Assembly: GCA_965249185.1 (NCBI GenBank)
Contig: CBDFLS010000002.1
Location: forward strand, 992,001-1,056,000
DNA: 64,000 bases
Origin: CBDFLS01 sp965249185
GTDB taxonomy: Bacteria; Chloroflexota; Dehalococcoidia; Lucifugimonadales; Australimonadaceae
Direction: 5' to 3'
Shown: in pieces, positions 41,088 through 49,016 of the stretch
Position numbering within the stretch: the stretch's first letter is position 1
Layout: every line of letters begins with the position of its first letter
Notes under the pieces: model-generated
What the model saw: only the letters and a program-made list of their open reading frames with translations
The model's database searches: none
Told to the model about the DNA's origin: nothing
Made by a program: the position numbers and the translations under genes

Positions 41088-41274
41088 GCACCTCCTGGAT
41101 ACCGCGCCAATTGTACAGCGGAGGCCACGGTTGCGAAAGCGGAGGGTGTACGGAAAGACGCCGTCCAGGTGAGGAAATCATAAGGATTTCGTGAAACGTG
41201 TTCAGTAAACTGTGGACATCCTGTCTTTGGACGCGAAATAGGTGCGGAACCACCTTACCTCAAAGGAGACCGAG

Positions 41275-41598
41275 ATGATCAAACGGCGCGAGATGCTGAT
41301 GCAAGTGCTGTTGATGGTCGTTACCCTAGGTATTTACGGCCTCTACTGGTTCTACGTCACTTCCAAGGAGATGATCGAGCACAAGAAGCTGGATGGAAAC
41401 GCAGTGCTGTGGGTCGTGCTGTCGATCATACCGGTCGTCCAACTGTTTGCTTTCTACAAACACGGCGAGGCGGTGGAGGCCCTGACCGATGGAAGCATGA
41501 ACAAGTGGCTCATACTTATCCTGTGGATCTTCGTCAGTCCGGCCGTCTGGGCCATTACCCAACTCGAGCTGAACAAGCGGGCGACGGAGCCGGCCTAG
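41275..41598 (+). CDS. DUF4234-type small membrane protein
   Basis: 107 residues from ATG 41275, with AAAGGAGA upstream; MIKRREMLMQVLLMVVTLGIYGLYWFYVTSKEM is the DUF4234 hallmark (a hydrophobic helix ending in the GIYGLYWFY motif). Two more helices follow (VLWVVLSIIPVVQLFAFYKHG and KWLILILWIFVSPAVWAI). The family has no established role. It overlaps the convergent B12-binding gene by 4 nt at the 3' ends. Confidence 0.82.
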   Translation: MIKRREMLMQVLLMVVTLGIYGLYWFYVTSKEMIEHKKLDGNAVLWVVLSIIPVVQLFAFYKHGEAVEALTDGSMNKWLILILWIFVSPAVWAITQLELNKRATEPA

Positions 41599-42020
41599 CG
41601 CTTGGCAGCCGCCCTCTGGCGGCGCTCCCGGGCCGTCCGCTCGATGAACGCCACGATCTCGTCGGTCCGCCCACCGGGGCCGAAGACGGCCGCCACGCCC
41701 ATCTCCAGCAGCGCGGGCCGGTCCTGCTCCGGGATGATGCCGCCGGCGACAACGATGGCCTCATCGAGGCCCCGCCGGTGCAGGGCGTCCAGCACCCGGG
41801 TGACCAGCTCCAGGTGCGCCCCGGAGAGGACGCTCAGGCCGACCACCTCCGACTGGAAGCGTTCGGCGGCCTCGGCGATCATCTCCGGCGTGCAGCGGAT
41901 GCCGGTGTAGGTCACCTCCATGCCCGCCTGCCGCAGGGCCCGCGCCACCACCCGGGCGCCTCGCTCGTGGCCGTCGAGGCCCGGCTTGGCCATCAGCACA
42001 CGGTATGGCTTCCCCTTCAT
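41595..42020 (-). CDS. Cobalamin-binding subunit of a methylmalonyl-CoA mutase-type enzyme
   Basis: A 141-residue stand-alone B12-binding domain. The cobalamin site is LDGHERGARVVARALRQAGMEVTYTG (DxHxxG with the axial His), followed by SVLSGAHLELV and VAGGIIPEQD. It matches the small subunit (McmA2-like) of acyl-CoA mutases that isomerise methylmalonyl-CoA or related esters; the large catalytic subunit is not in the window. It lies 4 nt after the epimerase gene, a logical pairing. ATG 42020 (MKGKPYRVLMAK) is preferred over the frame's earlier codon. Confidence 0.92.
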   Translation of the reverse strand: MKGKPYRVLMAKPGLDGHERGARVVARALRQAGMEVTYTGIRCTPEMIAEAAERFQSEVVGLSVLSGAHLELVTRVLDALHRRGLDEAIVVAGGIIPEQDRPALLEMGVAAVFGPGGRTDEIVAFIERTARERRQRAAAKR

Positions 42021-42024
42021 CCGC

Positions 42025-42453
42025 CTACCCGTCCTGGTGCTGGACCAACTCCACAAGCACGTGGCGGGTCGCCTGGGGCTGGAGGAAGGCCACGATGCCG
42101 GTGAGGCCCGGGCGCGGCTCCTGGTCGATCATGGGCACCCCCGCCTCCTTGAGCTGGCTGACCTTGGCCTGGATGTCGTCCACCCGGAAGGCGATGTGGT
42201 GGAGCCCCTCGCCGCGCTTGGCGATGTGCCTGCCGATGGCGTTGTCCGGGTCCGTGGACTGCAGGAACTCCAGGCGCGTCTCCCCCTGGGCCACGATGGC
42301 CGCTCGCAGGCCGCGCTCGGGCGCTTCGATGACGGGCGTCTCCGGGGCGTCCAGCAGCTTCTGGAAGAGCGCCACCGCCGCCTCCACGTCCGTGACGGCG
42401 ATGCCGACGTGGTCCAGGTGGCTCACCATACATGCGGATGGGTCGGTCGTCAT
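42025..42453 (-). CDS. mce: Methylmalonyl-CoA epimerase
   Basis: A 142-residue VOC-superfamily protein: LDHVGIAVTDVEAAVALFQKLL opens the first half, EGLHHIAFRVDDIQAKVSQLKEAGV the second, and the metal ligands are the two His in these motifs plus Glu in RLEFLQ and VLVELVQ. It epimerises methylmalonyl-CoA before the mutase reaction. TGGAGG supports ATG 42453. It precedes the B12 subunit by 4 nt, so the pair serves propionyl-CoA conversion to succinyl-CoA, which fits with sucCD further on. Confidence 0.92.
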   Translation of the reverse strand: MTTDPSACMVSHLDHVGIAVTDVEAAVALFQKLLDAPETPVIEAPERGLRAAIVAQGETRLEFLQSTDPDNAIGRHIAKRGEGLHHIAFRVDDIQAKVSQLKEAGVPMIDQEPRPGLTGIVAFLQPQATRHVLVELVQHQDG

Positions 42454-42539
42454 GGGCGCCTCCAGGCGGTGGGATGGGCCGGCCCCATTCTAACGTGCCC
42501 GCCTAATGTGCGCGTCAGCGCCGCACCACGTGGGAGGGC

Positions 42540-42746
42540 CTATGAGGGCAGCGCGTTCCCTTGCTTCGAAGGGCAGCGCCTGTCCGCGTAGGAGCAGAAC
42601 ACGCAGCATTCGCCCGGCTTCGGACGGAGGATGGAGTGGCAGTTGACGCACTCGTAGAAGAATTGGCACGCGTCGGTGGGCATCTCCACTTCCTGGCCGG
42701 ACCCGCACTCGGGGCATGTCAACTTCGCTCTGGTCAGCACTTCCAT
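42540..42746 (-). CDS. GDCCVxC-domain Cys-rich small protein
   Basis: A 68-residue protein with nine cysteines. An N-terminal CPECG, then CQFFYECVNCH, then GECCVFCSYADRRCP, the near-exact GDCCVxC motif (Glu for Asp). The family is annotated by some databases as a possible (seleno)protein group and is probably a zinc-ribbon or soft-metal site. AGGAGC precedes ATG 42746. It starts 27 nt after the MerT-like gene at 42774-43103, so the two are likely co-transcribed. A role as soluble metal acceptor for that membrane partner is my inference. Confidence 0.82.
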   Translation of the reverse strand: MEVLTRAKLTCPECGSGQEVEMPTDACQFFYECVNCHSILRPKPGECCVFCSYADRRCPSKQGNALPS

Positions 42747-42773
42747 ACACCAGCTCCTAGCGGCCCAGTCCAC

Positions 42774-43103
42774 TTAAAACGGCCTCATGCCCAGGAGCCC
42801 GGCGAAACGGAGGCCCCACAGGGTGACCGAGAGAGCGGTGGAGGCTATCAGCACCGCTCGTCCCCGGCGTCCCCACCGCGTCGGAGCCCCGTGGGCGAGG
42901 TGCAGGTACCACCCGCGGCTCAGGGCGAGCACCGTGAGCGCCAGGAACGGACCGTTCAGCACCCGCAACGCGGGCGCTATGGCCAGCCCGGCTCCCGCGC
43001 TTCCCAGGACGCCGAGCAGGCCCGGAAGGACTCATCACCAGGGCAGGGGCAGCAGCACTCCCAGCGGAGCTACCAACGCCTCGACGTGCAGCAGTCGTCG
43101 CAT
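42774..43103 (-). CDS. MerT-like membrane protein with TGA-TGA in place of Cys-Cys (candidate di-selenoprotein)
   Basis: ATG 43103 has a very good ribosome site (AAGGAG, 5-nt spacing). The frame is open for 109 residues to TAA 42774-42776 except for two adjacent TGA codons, numbers 23 and 24 (43032-43037). The context is VLLPLPW-TGA-TGA-VLPGLLGVLGSAGAGLA, which lines up with MerT TM1 (SACCLGPLVLIALGFSGAW) so that the TGAs sit on the Cys pair that binds Hg(II). Two more helices follow (FLALTVLALSRGWYL and AVLIASTALSVTLWGLRF), as in MerT. A hairpin at 43000-43028 with a 5-nt loop lies right after the TGAs and could be a SECIS. Alternative: a pseudogene. Confidence 0.6.
43000..43028 (-). promoter_or_regulatory. 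Candidate bacterial SECIS hairpin
   Basis: Read on the minus strand, CTTCC (43028-43024) pairs with GGAAG (43004-43000), with an inner stem from GGGCC to GGCGTCCT and the small apical loop TGCTC, whose second base is G. The loop lies about 14-18 nt after the TGA pair. Size, position and the loop G resemble bacterial selenocysteine insertion elements. Drawn by eye, not folded by program. Confidence 0.35.
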
Positions 43104-43392
43104 CGCATCTCCTTCGCCTTGCGTTGCCCTGAATATTCCCTGGCCTATTCTATTTGATGCGTCCCGGCCTCGGGCGGTTGTCTTGGATTTATCACGGCTT
43201 CCGTCGTGGCGGGATGCGCGCCGGTACGCAAGCGGCCCCTCCACGGCGGCAGCCCGGTGGCGGCCCAGCGAGGCCGTGCGTACGGAGCGTCATTGAACGG
43301 TGCGTGGAGGTCAGGGGTAAGCCTGTACCGTGGCGGCCGCGTTCCGTGAGACCTTGCACACGCGCTGAAGATGCCCTGGGAGACGGGTCCTG
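43104..43392. other. Intergenic gap, no gene seen
   Basis: About 290 bp between the DUF1989 stop and the MerT-like start. A TAGAAT box on the minus strand (near 43147-43152) about 45 nt before the start could be a -10, but no -35 is obvious. No ORF with a ribosome site. Confidence 0.4.
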
Positions 43393-44013
43393 CTATTCCA
43401 GGATGCGGATCCCCAGGGGCTTCACGCTGTAGTGGTTCGTGGCCGCCTTCTCGCTGGGACACGAAGAGATGGCCGCCAGAATGTCCATCTCCGCCTGCAT
43501 GTCGATGTAATCGTCCTTCTCGGCGGTGGTGGGCCTGATGGTGTGGTTGCCGTCGCCGTCCCACTCCACGTTCATGAACACATTGAAGATATCCATGATG
43601 TCGTCGCCGGTGATGCCGTAGGGGGCCAGCGCCTCCTCCAAGTTCTGCTGGCAGCTCCGGTGCGATGTGGTCTTGTCGCGGTACTCGTAGATGCGGGGGC
43701 TGCACCTGCCGCCGTTGTTTCCCCAGTGGTTCTTCACCGTGTCCTCCAGGACGGTGAACATGATGTTCTCCCTGGGAGGCTTGGAGAAGAAGTACTTGAA
43801 GTGCCTGGCGTTGCCGGTGCCCAGGATGCCGTTGAGCCCCCAGGTCTGGCCCACGTGGTACACCTCTTTGTAGTCGTGGGCGTTGAAGAAGGCGCAGTCG
43901 CCCACCTGCTTGCCCTCCGGCTGAAAGATGCGGAGCACCTGCCCCTTCTTCACCTCGCAGGCCCTGCCGTAGCCGGCGGGGATGATGATCTCCTCTACCA
44001 CGCGTCGTTCCAT
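43393..44013 (-). CDS. DUF1989 / urea carboxylase-associated family protein, copy 2
   Basis: A 206-residue DUF1989 protein. Shared landmarks with the gene at 1583-2188 are PEGKQVGD (here followed by CAFFNAHDY), GGRCSP, SCQQNL and AISSCPSEKAATN, so the three conserved Cys contexts are kept. Overall similarity to copy 1 is moderate, so these are old paralogues. In some bacteria two different DUF1989 subunits form carboxyguanidine deiminase; here the two genes are 41 kb apart and no carboxylase accompanies them. Divergent from the asparaginase-like gene at 44208 with a 194-nt gap. AGGTG precedes ATG 44013. Confidence 0.85.
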   Translation of the reverse strand: MERRVVEEIIIPAGYGRACEVKKGQVLRIFQPEGKQVGDCAFFNAHDYKEVYHVGQTWGLNGILGTGNARHFKYFFSKPPRENIMFTVLEDTVKNHWGNNGGRCSPRIYEYRDKTTSHRSCQQNLEEALAPYGITGDDIMDIFNVFMNVEWDGDGNHTIRPTTAEKDDYIDMQAEMDILAAISSCPSEKAATNHYSVKPLGIRILE

Positions 44014-44207
44014 GGCACACCTCGCGCTCCAATGAGATAGGCCCGCGCATTATACAGTTGGCGGAAGACCGCGCATCAAGCATGGCCTTCGTGCCTCGCC
44101 CGGCACGATAGGATTGACGGCTCTGAGGAGCGCACCTACTATCCTGATGCCAGAGGGCGTGGCGTCCTTTGGCGCATCGTCGGCATCCCGCAATCGAGGA
44201 GGGAATC

Positions 44208-45800
44208 ATGGCCAAGCCAAAGATCGCGGTGTTCTCGGGACCGGCGGCCACCATCGGCAACTCGCCGACCCTGGTGACCAGCAACAAGGGCCGGCTGCCG
44301 GGCGAGCGCGTGCTGGAGGGGCGCTACGACCACCTGGCGGCCCAGACGCTCCATGAGCCGGTGACGGTCAGGATCAGGAAGTTCAGTGCCCATCCCCTGG
44401 AGGAGGACGCCGCCGCCGTCTACCACGATGGCGGGCGGGACTACTACGAGGTGGAGTTGCGCCCGGAGGACGGCCCCTACCTGCTGCCGTATCTCGCCCG
44501 GCGGGCCGACGGCTCCCCGGACGGCGCGCCCTTCGAGGACGCGGACCTGGTGAACATGGCGCTCCAGTGCGGCGGGAGGCAGTTCTTCTATCCCGACGCC
44601 TCGCGCATCTTCGAAGACATCGACCGGACGATCACGGGCCGGGACGACCACGGCGAGGCCAACGCCCTGGACCGGCGGGCGGACTACGACTTCATTCGCG
44701 TGCTTCCCTCCGCCGGCTACACCAGCCAGGGCGAGCGGTCGGGGGTCGACTACTTTCACTACAAGCCGTACCTCATCGCCAGGACCCCTGGCGTCGAGTC
44801 GCTGGCCAGGGCGGCGAACGTGGTGCAGCAGGCCATGGCTTCCGGCGACTACGTGGGCGGCGTGTGGATGGAGGGCAGTCCCACGGTGGAGGAGACGACC
44901 TACTGGCTGAGTCTGCTGATAGATACGGAGCTGCCCTTTGCCGCCATCGCCGCCCAGCGGACCCACGGCCAGCTCTCCAACGACGGCGACCGGAACATCG
45001 TGGACGCGGTGGACTACGTGCTGTCGGGCCAGGGAGTGGGTTTGGGCGCCGTGGGCGTGCTGGACGAGCAGATCTTCGCCGCGCGCGAGCTGAAGAAGGC
45101 CGACGACCGCCCCGGGAACTATAAGGCCACGGGCGGTCACGGCGGCATCCTGGGCTCCGTGGGCCCGCCGGTGACTATCTGGTACAAGCCCGCGTACAAG
45201 TACACCTCCACGTCGGAGGTGCGCCTCAGCGTGCTGCCGGAGGAGGTGGCGTTCCAGGACCGGGCCGGCGATACCGTCCTCGCCAGGGTGCGGGTCAAGG
45301 GCTCGGATGGCCTGCTGCTGGGCACGGCCATTCCCCGGGTGCATATCGTGAAGACGGGCGCCTACATGGCCTACGACCCCACCCCCGACCCCAGCCACGA
45401 GGTGGACATCCTGGCGCGGATCGAGAAGGCGCTGGCGGAGCAGGCGAGCGGCGACCCGGCCGCCCCCAAGCTCCACGGCGTGGTCATGGAGGGCTACTCG
45501 CCCTACGGCGTCGGCTCCCACGCGCAGATGGCGGCGCTGAACATCGCGGGCTTCAGCGGCCTGCCGGTGGTCCGCGTGGGGCGCAGCGACCCGGGCGGCA
45601 TGGTCCCCCACTTCGAGGGGCTGGCGGCCATCAATGGGAGCAACCTGGACGCCAACAAGGCGCGGCTGCTGCTGATGGCGACCATGATGAAGCTGGGCAG
45701 GTTTCCCAAGGCCCAGGACCCGCGCAACCCCACCCCGCTCGAGTGGGACGCCATGCGCGCCAAGGTCGCCGAGTTCCAGCAGGTCTTCAGCAACCACTGA
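44208..45800 (+). CDS. Asparaginase-like amidohydrolase of unusual size
   Basis: A 530-residue protein; ordinary asparaginases have about 330. KPKIAVFSGPAATIGNSPTLVTS is like the type I asparaginase start but lacks TGGTI. WMEGSPTVEETTYWLSLLIDTELPFAAIAAQRTHGQLSNDGDRNIVDAVDYV corresponds to the HGTDTxxETAxxL and later SxDGxxN region, with EGSPT in place of HGTDT. The C-terminal MEGYSPYGVGSHAQMAALNIAGFSG resembles the small domain. Substrate therefore may be an amide other than asparagine. GAGGAGGGA precedes ATG 44208. The neighbour DUF1989 gene is divergent, suggesting linked nitrogen-compound metabolism. Confidence 0.65.
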   Translation: MAKPKIAVFSGPAATIGNSPTLVTSNKGRLPGERVLEGRYDHLAAQTLHEPVTVRIRKFSAHPLEEDAAAVYHDGGRDYYEVELRPEDGPYLLPYLARRADGSPDGAPFEDADLVNMALQCGGRQFFYPDASRIFEDIDRTITGRDDHGEANALDRRADYDFIRVLPSAGYTSQGERSGVDYFHYKPYLIARTPGVESLARAANVVQQAMASGDYVGGVWMEGSPTVEETTYWLSLLIDTELPFAAIAAQRTHGQLSNDGDRNIVDAVDYVLSGQGVGLGAVGVLDEQIFAARELKKADDRPGNYKATGGHGGILGSVGPPVTIWYKPAYKYTSTSEVRLSVLPEEVAFQDRAGDTVLARVRVKGSDGLLLGTAIPRVHIVKTGAYMAYDPTPDPSHEVDILARIEKALAEQASGDPAAPKLHGVVMEGYSPYGVGSHAQMAALNIAGFSGLPVVRVGRSDPGGMVPHFEGLAAINGSNLDANKARLLLMATMMKLGRFPKAQDPRNPTPLEWDAMRAKVAEFQQVFSNH

Positions 45801-45915
45801 GGTGGAGGCCTCCGGCGAAGGCCGCCGGCCCCGCCGTCACGCTAGCTCGGTTTCCTTGCCATAGCGCGCCGCGGGCCGTAGAGTGGCCCGGCTGGTCATA
45901 GCGGGGAGATGGTCC

Positions 45916-47244
45916 ATGGCAGGAGCCGGTCGTGACGGTGGCGGACGGGAGAGCGTGCGCTTGAGTGAGCCTGCGTTAGAGCAGGCCGCACCCGCCGCCG
46001 GCGTCACCACGTCACCCCCTTCTGGTTTCTTCAAGCGCACCTTCGCTTCCTTAGAGGACCGCGATTATCGGCATCTCTGGGTGGGCATGCTGTTCCAGAT
46101 GGGCGGCATGCAGATGCAGTCGGTGGTCCTCGGCTGGTTCGTCTACAACCTCACCGGCTCCATAAGCCTTCTGGGCTTGGTGATGGCTGTCAACGGCCTG
46201 CCAACCCTCATCTTTGGTCCCATCGGCGGTGTGCTGGCGGACCGGATTGAGAAGAAACGGGTCGTCCAGATTGGTCACACGACCTCCATGTCGCTGGTGC
46301 TATTCCTTGGCATCTCGGTCACCACCGGGACGATCACCTGGTGGCACCTGCTGGCCGCCGCCGCAGTCCATGGCTCCGTGCTTCCCTTTATGATGCCGGC
46401 CCGCCAGTCGATTATCCCGCTGGTGGTGAGCAAAGAGCGGCTGATGAACGCGGTGGCCCTCAACTCCATGGGGATGCAGATCATGGGCGTTCTGGCCCCC
46501 GGGCTCGGGGGAGGGATCATCGCGCTAGTGGGGGTGAGCACCGCTTACTACCTTCTGGTGGGAGTGTACGCGGGGGCCATCTTCTTCACGTCGCTGCTAC
46601 CTAAGTTCCAGGCGGCGCATGGCAAGGATATCGGCATGGCCTCCCAGTTCGTCGAGGGCGTTCGGTACATGCGTTCGAACACCGTGATCATGCTTTTGCT
46701 CGTCCTAGGCCTCTCGCAGACCGTACTGGGGATGCCGCTTCGGCTCGTCCTGCCGGTGTTCGCCGAGGACATCTTCCACGTGGGCCCCGGAAGCCTGGGC
46801 CTCATGTACAGCGCCATGGGTGTGGGCAGCGTGACCGGTTCGGTTTTCTTGGCCTCGCTCAGGTCAGTGAGAAGGCGAGGCATGCTTCTGGCGGGAAGCG
46901 GGGTTCTCTCCGGGAGTGTGCTGGTGGGCTTTGCGGCCATGGCGCACTTCAGCCCGGTGTTCGCGGTGGCCCTGGGCTTCATGGTGCTCATCGGTCTGAT
47001 GCAGACGGGCCGGTTCACGCTGCAGAGCGCGCTGATCCTGGAATACACCGACCCCAAGTACCGGGGACGCATGCTGAGCATCAACATGATGGGCTGGGGG
47101 CTCATACCCCTGGGCGTGCTGCCCCTGACCATAGGGGCGGCGGTCATCGGCGCGCCGCTGGCGCTGAGCGTCACGTCGACCCTGCTCATCCTGGTCGCCG
47201 GAAGTGTCGCGGTCCTGAGCCCACGGATTCGCCGGCTGGCGTAG
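45916..47244 (+). CDS. MFS transporter (EntS/MFS_3-like)
   Basis: A 442-residue major facilitator with 12 predicted helices. The start of the transport domain is FASLEDRDYRHLWVGMLFQMGGMQMQSVVLGWFVYNLTGS; the MFS loop motif appears as GGVLADRIEKKRV. FTLQSALILEYTDPKYRGRMLSINMMGWGLIPLG is typical of the MFS_3 exporters. A non-conserved hydrophilic N-terminus of about 45 residues precedes helix 1. ATG 45916 is preceded by GGGGAG; ATG 45883 and GTG 45955 are alternatives. Likely a drug or siderophore exporter; the substrate is unknown. Confidence 0.85.
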   Translation: MAGAGRDGGGRESVRLSEPALEQAAPAAGVTTSPPSGFFKRTFASLEDRDYRHLWVGMLFQMGGMQMQSVVLGWFVYNLTGSISLLGLVMAVNGLPTLIFGPIGGVLADRIEKKRVVQIGHTTSMSLVLFLGISVTTGTITWWHLLAAAAVHGSVLPFMMPARQSIIPLVVSKERLMNAVALNSMGMQIMGVLAPGLGGGIIALVGVSTAYYLLVGVYAGAIFFTSLLPKFQAAHGKDIGMASQFVEGVRYMRSNTVIMLLLVLGLSQTVLGMPLRLVLPVFAEDIFHVGPGSLGLMYSAMGVGSVTGSVFLASLRSVRRRGMLLAGSGVLSGSVLVGFAAMAHFSPVFAVALGFMVLIGLMQTGRFTLQSALILEYTDPKYRGRMLSINMMGWGLIPLGVLPLTIGAAVIGAPLALSVTSTLLILVAGSVAVLSPRIRRLA

Positions 47245-47408
47245 GGGGAGGCGGTCCTTCACGGGCTGGGGAGCTTCCGCCAGGCGGGGCCTGGCTCGGC
47301 AAACGCTTCGGGATGGTCCGCCCGCCAGGACATCGCCCAAGATCAGCTACCGGGAGCGCGTCTACTAACCCGGTAACTCGGCTCAAACCCGATTTCCCGA
47401 GGCAGACG

Positions 47409-49016
47409 CTACTTCTTGCGTCTCTTGGGCTGCGCCTTGATGGGCGCCGGCGGCTCCACGATACGCGTGTTCACGCAAGCCCCGTTGCGCATCTCGTAAA
47501 CGTGCGTTGCGATCGTGTTCAGTATCTCGGAGTCGTGGGTCGCGCAGATGATCGTGCCATCGTACTTGCCCAGCGCCTTCACCAGACTCTCGCGCGTGGC
47601 TTTGTCCAAATGGTTGGTCGGCTCATCTAGGAGCAGGACGTTGGTCTGCTGGATCAGGAATTTCGCCAGCGCCACCCCGCTCCGCTCACCACCGGACAGC
47701 ACCGACACCGGCTTGAAAACGTCGTCGCCTTTGAACAGGAACTCGCCAAGCACGCTCCGCACCTGCTGCTCCGTCGCGCCTTCGGCCGCCGCCCGCACCT
47801 CTTCGAGAACGGTGCACGCTGGGTCCAAAGCCTCGTCCTGGTGCTGCTCGTAGTACCCTGGCCGAGCGCGCTCAGCCCATAGCACTTCGCCCCCCAGGGG
47901 GCGTATTTGGCGCATCGCGACGCGCAGAAGCGTGGACTTGCCGCTACCGTTCGGCCCTACGAGCACTACCTTTTGCCCGCGTTCCACCGTAAGGCTCGCG
48001 TCCATCAGCACGAACTCGTCGTCGAACGCCATGGAGATGGAGTCCAGCGTCAACACCTTCTGCTCGACCCGCCCGTGCGATCTGATGCTGAACTTGGCGC
48101 CGGCCTTGATGCGGGGCCGATCGATCCGCTGCACCTTGGCGAGTGCTTTCTCCCGGCTCTTCACCTGCGAGGCCTTCGTGGCCTTCGCTCGAAAGCGGTC
48201 GATGAATTGCTGCTGCGACGCCAGTTGGCGCTCCTGCCGCGCGGCAGCCTGCTCCTGTTGCTGGTGCCGCTTCTCCTTCTCATGCAGGTACTTGGTGTAA
48301 TTGCCGGTGTACGACACGACACCGAGATCGCCTACCTCCAACACCCGCTTGGCCACCTTGTCCAGGAAAGCGCCGTCGTGCGTAACGATCATCAAAGTGC
48401 CCAGGTAGTCGCGGAGCTCGCGCGCAAGCCAGTCACGGGCCTTGCTATCCAGATGGTTCGTCGGCTCGTCCAGCAGCATGTGATCGGGCCGGCGCACCAG
48501 CACCTTGGCCAGCGATATCCGCATACGCCAGCCTCCGCTGAAGCTTCCGCATACCTTGGTGCGGTCCGCCTTCTCGAAGCCAAGCCCGCCGAGCACACGG
48601 TCCAGGCGCGCTTCGACCGTATGGCCGTCCAGCAGCGCGAACTGCTCGTAGAGATCGAGTGATTCCGCCACGAGTGCCGATGCGTTGTCGCCGGCGTCAG
48701 GCAGGTCCGACTCGATCACCGCGAGGCGGCGGGAGATCGCGAGCGCCTCGGGAAACGCCACCCACATCTCCTGCTCCAGGGTGTTCTCAGGATCAAACCC
48801 CAACTCCTGCTTCAGGTAACCCAAGGACCCATTGCGATGGCCTGCGCTCCCCGACGTTGGCGAGTCTTCTCCAGCCAACATGCGTAGCAACGTCGTCTTG
48901 CCCGCGCCGTTGGGCCCCACGAGCGCTACCCGTTCACCATCGGCGACGTTGAACGAAACCCCCGTGAAGAGGTCGAGGCCGCCGAGCGACTTTTTGACGT
49001 TCTCTGTGAAAAGCAT
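47409..49016 (-). CDS. ABC-F family ATPase
   Basis: A 535-residue soluble protein with two ABC modules and no membrane part. Walker A sites are GPNGAGKTT (about residue 34) and GPNGSGKST (about 354); signatures FSGGWRMRISLAK and LSGGERSGVALAK; Walker B plus the ABC-F hallmark LLDEPTNHLD twice. The linker between modules is highly charged (EKEKRHQQQEQAAARQERQ...KASQVKSREKALAK). ABC-F proteins act on ribosomes in translation control or antibiotic protection; which applies here is unclear. The C-terminal tail is basic (AQPKRRKK). Confidence 0.92.
   Translation of the reverse strand: MLFTENVKKSLGGLDLFTGVSFNVADGERVALVGPNGAGKTTLLRMLAGEDSPTSGSAGHRNGSLGYLKQELGFDPENTLEQEMWVAFPEALAISRRLAVIESDLPDAGDNASALVAESLDLYEQFALLDGHTVEARLDRVLGGLGFEKADRTKVCGSFSGGWRMRISLAKVLVRRPDHMLLDEPTNHLDSKARDWLARELRDYLGTLMIVTHDGAFLDKVAKRVLEVGDLGVVSYTGNYTKYLHEKEKRHQQQEQAAARQERQLASQQQFIDRFRAKATKASQVKSREKALAKVQRIDRPRIKAGAKFSIRSHGRVEQKVLTLDSISMAFDDEFVLMDASLTVERGQKVVLVGPNGSGKSTLLRVAMRQIRPLGGEVLWAERARPGYYEQHQDEALDPACTVLEEVRAAAEGATEQQVRSVLGEFLFKGDDVFKPVSVLSGGERSGVALAKFLIQQTNVLLLDEPTNHLDKATRESLVKALGKYDGTIICATHDSEILNTIATHVYEMRNGACVNTRIVEPPAPIKAQPKRRKK

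Noticed and set aside
43032..43037. Reading the MerT-like gene as two separate ORFs or a frameshift
   Set aside because: Both parts are in the same frame; only the TGA pair divides them, and the second part lacks its own ribosome site and first helix. A plain pseudogene remains possible but is less economical.
42540..43103. Standard mercury-resistance (mer) operon
   Set aside because: No reductase, periplasmic MerP, lyase or MerR regulator nearby; the second Cys pair of MerT is also missing.
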